From Porphyridium purpureum (Eukaryota; Rhodophyta; Bangiophyceae; Porphyridiales; Porphyridiaceae): a stretch of 64,000 bases of DNA. This document shows, piece after piece, positions 37,378 through 45,263 of the stretch. The stretch covers positions 1,116,001 to 1,180,000 of the forward strand of contig VRMN01000001.1 of assembly GCA_008690995.1 (NCBI GenBank), given 5' to 3'. Below the pieces are notes generated by a model. That model searched no databases and was not told where the DNA came from. It saw only the letters and a program-made list of their open reading frames with translations. The position numbers and the translations under genes are program-made. Each line of letters begins with the position of its first letter. Position 1 is the first letter of the stretch.

Positions 37378-39099
37378 ATGACTGTACTTTCAGTCTTGGG
37401 TTGTGAGAGAATGGCGAGGGAGGTAGGTTGGGCTAGCTGCACAGACGGCGCCATGATGAGGCAAGCAAGAGCAATGTGTGCGCATGGATTGTGCGACTCG
37501 GGTCGACAGACATCGCGCATGAGCTGCGCGCTCGCTCGGAAGTGGAGTAGCAGCAGCGGCCGAGGAGGAAATGAAGCACACTCCGTGGCGACTCGTGCAG
37601 ACAGCTTGGCCGAGTCGTCGAGCAGCCCGGACAAGAAAGTGGCCGCGAAAAAGGAGCGTGGCTGGTCGAGCGTGTTGCGCTCGTGGCTTGGACTTGAACC
37701 AGGGAGGGCCGAGAGTACACAATCGCCACAAAGTGCGTCGAGCAACAAGTCGAGGGCACTTTCCGACGTGCTTCGTTTCGACACCATCAGCATGGACGCT
37801 GTGAGCGTGGATGGTCTCACGATTGCGCAGTGGAAAGCAGCCTTTCGCCACCTGGTCCCTCCAGAAAAGCTCCCCAGTGTCAAGACCGCGCACATGCTTT
37901 CGCTGTCGGCACTCGTTCTTGCAGATAGTTTTGTGACGCCCCTTGCGAGCACAGTTCGAGAGGAGAAAATGATTGGACCGCAAACGACTTTCGCGCACGG
38001 AGAAAAGGATGTGTTGCGAGATGGCTTATACTACGGACACCTCAGTCGGCTCGTGTACCGTCCGCTCGACGCAATTCTTTTGGATAGCTACCTCAAGCTC
38101 GAGAACGTGGTGCGCCACAATGCGAGCACTTTATTTGACCACACGCGCCATGTATTCATGCCTGGATTCCTTGTTGCCATTGACGAAGAAACCAGTAGCA
38201 TTATAGTACTGGTTCGCGGCACAAAGGAGCCGCAGGATGCGCTGATAGACATTTGCGGCACGCCCAGGCCCGTGTCCTTTCTTGGGAATGACCGCGAGTA
38301 CATGATACACGGTGCGATTGGCGACACGGCTCTTGCCCTATTTCACGATTTGAAGACTGACCTTGTCAAGCTCACAAAAGAATATCCAGACTTTCCGATC
38401 ACCTTTGTCGGGCACTCGCTCGGCGGTGCCGTTTGTGCAGCCTTGTCCCTGTACGTGGCGCATGACGACGAGCTGGGACACGTAAAGCGGCGGACGTTTT
38501 CATTCAATGCACCTCCAACAATCAGCAGAGAGCTTGCACTCGTGACGCGCAGCGAGGAAGAGATGTACAGCTTTGTCAACGGCATGGACGCAGTATCTCG
38601 GGTTTCGATTCCGTCTATCATCGTGACATTGAAAGCTCTTGAGCGCTACTATGCGGAAATGGATATCCGTGGGTTGATTCGTGAATTCTGGGCTGCGCAG
38701 CCAAAGCGTGAGACGATCCCATCTGATCAAACTCCAGGTGAAAAAGCATTCACAGTAAGGGAGCACAGTGCGAACAGCGCAGGTAACGCAGTGGTTCAGA
38801 ATCATGCAGCCACGACACAAGATCGATTTGTCGAAATCATGGCCGAGGAAACGCAGTCGAGCAGCAGCGTGATGCATGGCCCAGATCAATTGTATTTACC
38901 GGGTCGGGTTGTGCACGTGACCTCGCAAGCACAAGGCTCGAATACACGCTATCAGGCGTTAATACGGGACGCTTTTGATGACGAGTTTTGCGTGATCCCC
39001 ATTTCGGGCCGTATGATTCGTGACCATATGATGCGCGAGTTCTTGCCGTGCTTAAGAGGAGCGTACAAGTACGCCACGAATGCTCGTCACAGATCGTGA
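37378..39099 (+). CDS. Class 3 lipase (diacylglycerol lipase-like)
   Basis: 573 residues with a lipase class 3 domain. VLVRGTKEPQDALIDICG matches the RGT motif region (near residue 280). The nucleophile elbow is FVGHSLGGAVCAALS (Ser near 346), and FSFNAPPTISREL with NGMDAVSRVSIPS supplies the expected downstream acid and turn. The DVLRDGLYYGHLSRLVY stretch before it and the overall order resemble sn-1-specific diacylglycerol lipases and plant DAGL-like lipases, but no N-terminal four-helix membrane domain is present. The N terminus is Arg/Ser-rich and may target an organelle. ATG 37378 is the first in frame. A GTACAG element (inverted) overlaps codons 2-4, so the real start may be the ATG at 37411 or 37453. 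Confidence 0.85.
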   Translation: MTVLSVLGCERMAREVGWASCTDGAMMRQARAMCAHGLCDSGRQTSRMSCALARKWSSSSGRGGNEAHSVATRADSLAESSSSPDKKVAAKKERGWSSVLRSWLGLEPGRAESTQSPQSASSNKSRALSDVLRFDTISMDAVSVDGLTIAQWKAAFRHLVPPEKLPSVKTAHMLSLSALVLADSFVTPLASTVREEKMIGPQTTFAHGEKDVLRDGLYYGHLSRLVYRPLDAILLDSYLKLENVVRHNASTLFDHTRHVFMPGFLVAIDEETSSIIVLVRGTKEPQDALIDICGTPRPVSFLGNDREYMIHGAIGDTALALFHDLKTDLVKLTKEYPDFPITFVGHSLGGAVCAALSLYVAHDDELGHVKRRTFSFNAPPTISRELALVTRSEEEMYSFVNGMDAVSRVSIPSIIVTLKALERYYAEMDIRGLIREFWAAQPKRETIPSDQTPGEKAFTVREHSANSAGNAVVQNHAATTQDRFVEIMAEETQSSSSVMHGPDQLYLPGRVVHVTSQAQGSNTRYQALIRDAFDDEFCVIPISGRMIRDHMMREFLPCLRGAYKYATNARHRS

Positions 39100-39189
39100 A
39101 TGTATTAACGTGTCTGGTAACATATCCTTGAAGCGGTGCACCAGCTCAGATCTGACGGCATCCTCGTGCAACAATATGCTACCGTCGCC

Positions 39190-41085
39190 CTAAAAGTCGT
39201 GCGGAATGGTGATCCGCCGCTCTCGTACATTCAAGGCATATTGCCTGCCTATAACGAGCCTTGTATGCGCCAGGAACGGTCGCAGAAAGCCAGCCACGCG
39301 CTTGATTCGCTGAATAGCGCCATGAAACTCTCTTTCAGAAACCGTGTATAATGCTTGCTCGTCTGTTGAGGCTGCTGAACGAGGCCTGGATGCTGGCGTC
39401 GAGTCCACAGTTTCGCGCTCAATGCTTCTCACACCCAGAGCGTGTGCCGCCGCGTCGATTCGCTGCTGTTCACGCAACCTGTGCGAATGCACGGCCGCCA
39501 CTTCATCGGCGTGCTCGACGAGATGGTCAAGGACTTGCTCAGGCGTGCAGACCAGCGAAACCGAGAACACACCATGAGCAGCATGGGCGAGGAACTCAGC
39601 TCCTTTTGGATCCAGAAATCCTTGGCGGCTTGGGGAAACCATGAGCGAGCACTGCCGGAGGCTGCTAGACAACATGCTATGTGCAAAAGATGACTTGCTT
39701 GCCGCCAGCGTCAGGCTTTTCAGAAACCTCTGGTACTCGTCTGCGTGCCGGGCAGACTTAACCACACGACGAAAGTGGACGGACGCGAGCGCAGAATCTT
39801 CTCCTTGGCTTCCCACGTCTGCTGCCTCGCCTAGATTGCCAGTATCCAGTTGCAGAAATACCTGCTTGACACCCAGGCCGAGCGCTGCCGATATTTCCAT
39901 TTCGTTAATAACTTTCGCATCGTGACGCATCGCGGCGCAAGCATTGATTAGTTCACTGGAGCCGAGCAAGGCTTTCCACCTTTCCAATGAGGCCATGCCG
40001 CCCAGCCGAGCCAGTACCAAGCCCGTCTCCTTCCTATCGCTTCCAGATCCGGTTGAGATGGGTACCAGGCTTGTCTCTGATGTCGCGCTCAAACAAATCA
40101 ACGCGCCAGACAGAATTTCGTGAGGGTTTTGCCCGTGACATGTGCTGTGCATTGGATGGATTTGAGCCAGCGCGTCATTCAATCGAGCCGAAAGCCGTGA
40201 ACGGAAGCCAAGATTTGTGTGTGGTATTGATTCATCAAAGTGCGCGTACACACCACGCGCGCGTCGCAGCGCTAAGAGCTGTATCCATGCGCTGTCTGTG
40301 ATTGTATCCGAAAACTGTTCGCCTTTCTCTTGGTCCTGTCTCGAATTGGGACCAGTATCTGCATGTTGCGCGTACTGTGGCGCAGTGCGGGCTTTATGCA
40401 ACGCGTCTGCTGCATGCTGAATAAAGTCTAAAAGTTCTGATTTGCGAGAAGATGCTGATGCGTGGTGCATTGGCTTCCGAGCTGCACCAAAACTGAATCC
40501 CCTTTGTCGCTCGGTGAATGAGGATGAAGCCTCTTGTTGCGCTCGTACAGAGAACTTATTTAGCACAGGAGCTGGAGGTGGCGGTATCCGGAGCTGCTCC
40601 AGCAAGTCCTTGAATGTCCTTTCAAACTCGAGAGGCTGCAGAATGACGGATACCTTACAATAATTTACATCAGGGCTCGGAATTCGGTTTCCTTCGCTGT
40701 CACTGACACTGCTGCTGTTGCTGTTGCTGCCACCACCTCTGGTGTGGTCGCGATAAAAGAAAACAATGCTGTGCTTGGCGTTCTTTAGCTTCAACAGATC
40801 GGCGACACTATGCGGGTGATTGGCGACCGACGCATTTCTCCATGCAACGGCCCAGGCTCTTTGCTGTTCCAAGGCGGTGTGCAGCGTTTGCAGGCTCTGC
40901 TCGTTGACACGCTGATGCGGCGTGCCCACAAAAAGATCCGGATGCACCTTGCGGTACAGCTGCCGCATGGTGGGCTTTATGAGCTGCTCGAGCGCTTCGT
41001 GCTCCGCTTCATGGCTCATCCATCTGGAGGAGCGCCTGGTGGAACACTGCCCCGCCACCGAGCGCAGTCGCAGCACCCCAAGCAT
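39190..41085 (-). CDS. TCAIM-like mitochondrial protein (DUF4460/DUF4461)
   Basis: 631 residues. The N-terminal block MRQLYRKVHPDLFVGTPHQRVNEQSLQTLH (residues 40-70; given as MRQLYRKVHPDLF and VNEQSLQTLH) resembles the J-like DUF4460 region of TCAIM, the animal 'T-cell activation inhibitor, mitochondrial'. The C-terminal block (AFLRPFLAHTRLVIG.., IPHDF) resembles the end of DUF4461. A Ser/Arg-rich N terminus (RLRSVAGQCSTRRSSRWMS) suits mitochondrial import. The function of the family is poorly known. The central ~400 residues are only loosely alignable from memory, so this is a family-level call. Two GTACAGT elements precede the ATG on the right strand. Confidence 0.6.
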   Translation of the reverse strand: MLGVLRLRSVAGQCSTRRSSRWMSHEAEHEALEQLIKPTMRQLYRKVHPDLFVGTPHQRVNEQSLQTLHTALEQQRAWAVAWRNASVANHPHSVADLLKLKNAKHSIVFFYRDHTRGGGSNSNSSSVSDSEGNRIPSPDVNYCKVSVILQPLEFERTFKDLLEQLRIPPPPAPVLNKFSVRAQQEASSSFTERQRGFSFGAARKPMHHASASSRKSELLDFIQHAADALHKARTAPQYAQHADTGPNSRQDQEKGEQFSDTITDSAWIQLLALRRARGVYAHFDESIPHTNLGFRSRLSARLNDALAQIHPMHSTCHGQNPHEILSGALICLSATSETSLVPISTGSGSDRKETGLVLARLGGMASLERWKALLGSSELINACAAMRHDAKVINEMEISAALGLGVKQVFLQLDTGNLGEAADVGSQGEDSALASVHFRRVVKSARHADEYQRFLKSLTLAASKSSFAHSMLSSSLRQCSLMVSPSRQGFLDPKGAEFLAHAAHGVFSVSLVCTPEQVLDHLVEHADEVAAVHSHRLREQQRIDAAAHALGVRSIERETVDSTPASRPRSAASTDEQALYTVSEREFHGAIQRIKRVAGFLRPFLAHTRLVIGRQYALNVRERRITIPHDF

Positions 41086-41587
41086 ACCTTTTGTCGCCTC
41101 ACACCGCGCGCAAGCCCGTCGACTCGCACACGTCTCGGCACACGGTCATGCTTCAACTCCCCGCACACACTCCCCACTGTACCGAAACGTGAGACCACTG
41201 TACATCTAAGATGGCCATGCAATGCGTATGTCACGCAGGCGTTTCGTGCTTCAAATCTGCGCGTGTGGCGTGCGTTTTGTGCGGCGCCTATTAAAATGGG
41301 TTCATTTTTCGATTTTGGTGCGTGGTCCCTTTTCGGTTTTTTGGCGCGCTCGGGACTTTTCTTGTTTTTTTTGTGCTCCGTTTTTTTTTTTTTTTTCATT
41401 TTCTGGATTTTGGTTTGGACTGAAAAGGCGACGAGCAGACACACGTGAGGCTGCGTGCGGGAGCGCGCGTGTGGAACGAACGCGAGAAAGAGAGAGAGAG
41501 AAGCGGTGTGTGGGAAGACGAAGAGCGAGAACGGCGCACACAGCGAGGCGGACGATTGCAGAAAGAGCCATTCCAGGAATCTAGTCC
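41086..41587. other. Divergent promoter between TCAIM-like and histone H1 genes
   Basis: 502 bases. It has two GTACAGT elements facing the TCAIM-like gene (41177-41203), a run of 16 T (41381-41396) on the H1 side with surrounding T-rich sequence, and GA-rich sequence (41478-41500) just before the H1 gene. Confidence 0.6.
41177..41203 (-). promoter_or_regulatory. Two GTACAGTGG elements upstream of the TCAIM-like gene
   Basis: On the minus strand the elements read GTACAGTGG at 41203 and GTACAGTGG at 41182, spaced 21 bases, 92-118 bases before the ATG at 41085. The 21-base spacing equals that at 2230/2251. Confidence 0.45.
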
Positions 41588-42236
41588 ATGGCAGCGAAAA
41601 TGGCAGCGCCAAAGGCAGCCGCTGTCCCCAAACCGAAAAAGGTGGGAGGTGTGACAAAGGCCAAGACAGTGCCTTCGCACCCGCCATATGCGACTATGGT
41701 GAGCGCGGCGATCAAGAAGATTGGCGACCGCACAGGCTCTTCCCAGCAGGCCATTGCAAAGTGCATCGGAGAGGAGTATAAGATTGAGGTCAATAAGGTC
41801 GCGCTGTCACGCTCGCTCAAGTCCGGCGTCGATGCTGGCTCGCTGGCCAAGGTCAAGGCATCGTACAAGGTCGTGGCCAAAGAGAAGCCAGCGCCAAAGA
41901 AAAAGACGGCCAAGCCAAAGGCAGCCACTGCGAATGGCAAAGAGAAGGTATGTGCATGACAGGGAATGTTGCGTGCGGATGTGATTTCCAGGTCTTTTTA
42001 TAGTTGTTCTTGTGTGCCCTTTCCACGCCTTTCAATGCGGAATTTGACTACTAACCTTCTTGTGCGTATTTGGGTATTTCATGCTGTGCTTTTGCGCCCT
42101 TCTTGATGTTCGCCGATTTCTGAACTTTGGCCCGACTCTGCAGAAGGTCAAAGCTCTCAAGCCGAAGAAAACCACCAAGACCAAAAAGACCACAAAGCCA
42201 AAAGCAAAGAAGGTCGCCAAGCCACAGAGCGACTGA
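41588..42236 (+). CDS. Linker histone H1, two exons
   Basis: Exon 1 is 41588-41947 and exon 2 is 42144-42236, together 150 residues. The globular H15 winged-helix domain spans about residues 30-100 (HPPYATMVSAAIKKIGDRTGSS, then ALSRSLKSGVDAGSLAKVKASYKV). It is flanked by short Ala/Lys/Pro-rich tails, the C-terminal one (KKTTKTKKTTKPKAKK) mostly in exon 2. Linker histones bind the nucleosome dyad and compact chromatin. The unspliced frame ends soon after GAGAAG/GTATGTG. A CTCTGCAG acceptor restores the Lys-rich frame in phase 0, which ends PKPQSD-like as a normal H1 tail. The intron of 196 bases is the only well-supported one in the window. Confidence 0.92.
41948..42143 (+). other. Spliceosomal intron in histone H1
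   Basis: It starts GTATGTG and ends TCTGCAG, 196 bases, phase 0. A TACTAAC sequence at 42049-42055 is a perfect yeast-type branch-point consensus, though about 90 bases from the acceptor. Exon sense on both sides is Lys-rich H1 tail. Confidence 0.85.
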
Positions 42237-42634
42237 GACGTGTCATCAGCCACGTGCTCAGAAAACTTCAAGGTATATGACTGACAGTCACGAGTTTCAA
42301 TTCGTACTTGCTGCTAAGGAATGTTTCACATTGAGTCGACTAAAACGGGAGTCATTTTTAGATTTCCGCAGGCGGCGGCGGAAGAAAGTTTTTTCTCTCT
42401 CTCTTTATGTGCCATCCCTTGCTGCTCACTAGGCTCCTCTTTCGAAGTTCTTCCAAGGATTCCGGACCGCTGCGGTCCCAACTGAATGTGGTTTGTTCTG
42501 GATAGCGCTCAGTGAAAATACTGACGAGACTAATGTACAAAGGATTTACAATCGGTTCAAGCTACAGCGCGCACAAGCTGAAGCGTACGCAAGCTCACCA
42601 AAGAATCCGTTCATATCGCTATGCTCTAATTAAG
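42237..42634. other. Convergent spacer between H1 and GT8 genes
   Basis: 398 bases between two stop codons. It contains a short pyrimidine repeat (tttttctctctctc near 42390). No gene is seen. I did not find the animal-type histone 3' stem-loop. Confidence 0.5.
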
Positions 42635-44539
42635 TTACGCTGCCACAAGTAGCTTATGCTTCCACATATTGCCAATGATTCTGCACATCATAGCAGGGAT
42701 GAAGCAGGTATTTTGCTCGAGCAAGATATTGAAAGCGCCGGAAGGAAATTGGCAGCGGTCCCGCGACTGCGCGTAAGTTTCGTTCAAGTCACCCGGCAGG
42801 TGCCACGTGAAAGGGTTACAGTAAAAGTTGTACAGCCCATCTGTGACCTTCTGCACGTTGCCAGAAATAATGTTTGGACAATTATCAAAATCACATAACC
42901 GCACAGAATTGTAGATCACCTTGAGTGTATCACGCGTAAATACCAGCCAGCCCCCACGTTCCGTGTGGTCGTACTTCAGCCGTTCCAAAGCAGGAAGGAG
43001 ATCCTCGTAAATGTCAGCCACCGGCATCATACCTTGAGTACCGTGCACAATCGCGAGGCCATTTTTGCACTCGGCGGTACAAAAAGTAAACATGCTGCGC
43101 ACGCGGAAGTTCCAGTTACAGGGGATCGTCCTGCAGCGCTCTGCATACGTTCCACAGAATATGTTCAAGTAATCTTGGTCCGCAAAGTAAATGTCTAGTC
43201 CATATACCCACTTTTCGATGATCCCTTCCATTCTCATTCCATACTCACTCTTCCTTATCTTCTCAAAGTCCATCATGATCACACCAGAGTTCAGGCCCTT
43301 TTCATTGAAACGGGGAAACGGCGCCCTGCCGCGCGTCTGCGACGTCCGGTTAAACCACATGAAATCAAGGGAGCTGTTCCCAGGTCCGACAGCCTCGTCC
43401 GCGAAACCAAACATCTGCTCTTCGCTGTACGACTTGAACGTGTCGAAGAGTTCAGAAATCGGTTGCAAAATCAGCGTATCCGTATCCAAGTAGATGATCT
43501 TGTCCACCGATGGCAGATCCTTGTAGACGAAAAGCCGAACGCCAGCACATGGCGCGTAATAGTTGTCCGAAGGGCGGGATGCGTTTGTTGGCACAACCAA
43601 GAATTCAAAATTGGAAGCCCGGGAGACGGCTTGCACGTTTCTTGTCACAGACTCGACAACGTCCGTGTCATTTGCAGTCGTCACAATGAACACCTCGTGC
43701 TTCCTTCTGCGATCTGAGAACAGCACCATGCTCTTCAACGATGTGAAAAGTACATCGCGAAAGCTCTCCTTGACATTGCACACCGTGTAAAGTACACGCA
43801 CGACAGGCGAGCCTGAATTCACAATAGCGGAAATACCCCGCATGCTCGCCTGGTTTACCACCTTCTTCTGACCGAGCTTCCATTCCACAGGTGCTGAAAG
43901 TCTAGGTGCCTTCTCGCACAGCGGTATCGGCGAGGGCGTCGCGGTTGCGGTTGCGACACCCGGTGACGTGATTTGCAGCGCTGCGACTGATGCCGTCTCG
44001 AGAGCCTGCTTTTCTGCTTCTGTTGGTGTCTCGCTATGCGTAACTGGTGCATGCGCCTGACTTTCTTGCACCAAGTTTATTCTTGCTTGTTCGGATGGCG
44101 CCGGTACTTGGCGTTCTTCGGGCAAATTTGCCCATCCCATCCCGCCGTCCGACTGACTCTGTTCCGAGTCACCAAGGCCAAATTTTCTCCACGACTTGCG
44201 CAACCAGTCACCGGAGAAGCGTGATTCGGGCACCACTGTGCTGTTCCATGCAAACACCCACAGCATAACCATCCAGAGCAGCAGCACTATTGAACATGCC
44301 ACGGTCGACGCCTTCATCATCCCGCCTCCCGCGACCACGCCTGCGGAGCGCGATCCCGCGCCAGCAGCGCCTTCCTTCAGCAAGACCCTTGCGCGGTCGT
44401 GGTCGTCGTCGTCGTCCAGCCCATTTCCTAGCTGCCTGCCGTGCGCGGGAGTCGTTTCGCCAGCCTCCATCTCGTCGTACGCGCGCTCCGCCGCCTTTGC
44501 CGCGGGCAGCGGCACCTTGACACGCGAGCGAACGGCCAT
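42635..44539 (-). CDS. GT8-like type II glycosyltransferase (GXYLT-like)
   Basis: About 634 residues with type II topology: a ~78-residue cytosolic N terminus with an Asp-rich run (LDDDDDHDRA), then one membrane anchor (VACSIVLLLWMVMLWVFAW, about 80-98), a stem, and a lumenal catalytic domain. The metal-binding DXD is in IIYLDTDTLILQPISELFD (about 350). GLNSGVIMMDFEKIR, FADQDYLNIFCGTYAERC and the CNWNFRVRSMF stretch follow in the order seen in GT8 enzymes such as glucoside xylosyltransferases (GXYLT). A Golgi enzyme that transfers a sugar from a nucleotide donor is likely; donor and acceptor are unknown. The frame is open to 44791, but ATG 44539 gives normal topology. Several N-glycosylation sequons lie in the lumenal part. 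Confidence 0.85.
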   Translation of the reverse strand: MAVRSRVKVPLPAAKAAERAYDEMEAGETTPAHGRQLGNGLDDDDDHDRARVLLKEGAAGAGSRSAGVVAGGGMMKASTVACSIVLLLWMVMLWVFAWNSTVVPESRFSGDWLRKSWRKFGLGDSEQSQSDGGMGWANLPEERQVPAPSEQARINLVQESQAHAPVTHSETPTEAEKQALETASVAALQITSPGVATATATPSPIPLCEKAPRLSAPVEWKLGQKKVVNQASMRGISAIVNSGSPVVRVLYTVCNVKESFRDVLFTSLKSMVLFSDRRRKHEVFIVTTANDTDVVESVTRNVQAVSRASNFEFLVVPTNASRPSDNYYAPCAGVRLFVYKDLPSVDKIIYLDTDTLILQPISELFDTFKSYSEEQMFGFADEAVGPGNSSLDFMWFNRTSQTRGRAPFPRFNEKGLNSGVIMMDFEKIRKSEYGMRMEGIIEKWVYGLDIYFADQDYLNIFCGTYAERCRTIPCNWNFRVRSMFTFCTAECKNGLAIVHGTQGMMPVADIYEDLLPALERLKYDHTERGGWLVFTRDTLKVIYNSVRLCDFDNCPNIISGNVQKVTDGLYNFYCNPFTWHLPGDLNETYAQSRDRCQFPSGAFNILLEQNTCFIPAMMCRIIGNMWKHKLLVAA

Positions 44540-44817
44540 ACCTCCCGCACCCTTGTTCCCGCACGCCCTTTCTTCCGGCGCGCTACAAGCACATGCTCCA
44601 ACTTTTCCCTCACTCCGACCTTTAACGCACGCCACCACGTCGCCCTCTACCAATCCACCTTGCCACTTTCGCTCAGGCGCTATTTTCTGAGTTAAGCTTT
44701 TTTCTCTTTTTTTCTCCTTTCTCCAAAAAATTAAACCCTCTGATTCAAACTCAAACCTACAAACCCACCTCACCAAACAACTGAACAACACCTAGCCACA
44801 ATCACTCAACACACACA

Positions 44818-44853
<36 letters not shown>

Positions 44854-45263
44854 AATTTGACTTCAAAGAAATAAAAACAGACGCGCATACCGAAAACAAA
44901 AACGGAATGCACGGTCAACTGGTGGACACGCGTCGATGGAGACGGGCCCGACATTCAAGAGCCGCGAGACGCGAGCGAGCGCGGTCATCACTTCGTACTG
45001 AATCGCGCTCGGTTAGGTATGAAAGTGGAGAGGGAGGTACAGCGCCGCTGGACGCACGCGAGGCTACCAGTGCGCGTTTTCGCGGTGGAACGGTGTCTCT
45101 GCGCGCGACCTGTGGAATTGAGCACGACGGACCGTCTGCGGAGAGCAGCGGCTGGCGAGCTAACGTCGTGCTGCTAGTGTCCGCGCGCTCGCCCGCGCGA
45201 TAACGAGAAAAGAGGCACGGCCAGACACATGGACAGACACTGAGACACACACAGATAACTTCA
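44540..45263. other. Intergenic region with CA microsatellite
   Basis: 724 bases upstream of the GT8 gene and downstream of the LRR gene. It contains a pyrimidine-rich tract (44690-44730), an A/C-rich stretch ending in (CA)n (44809-44849), and GTACAG at 45037. No supported gene was seen. Confidence 0.5.
44809..44849. repeat. (CA)n microsatellite
   Basis: About 20 CA units with one interruption, followed by TATAAATT. Confidence 0.95.
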
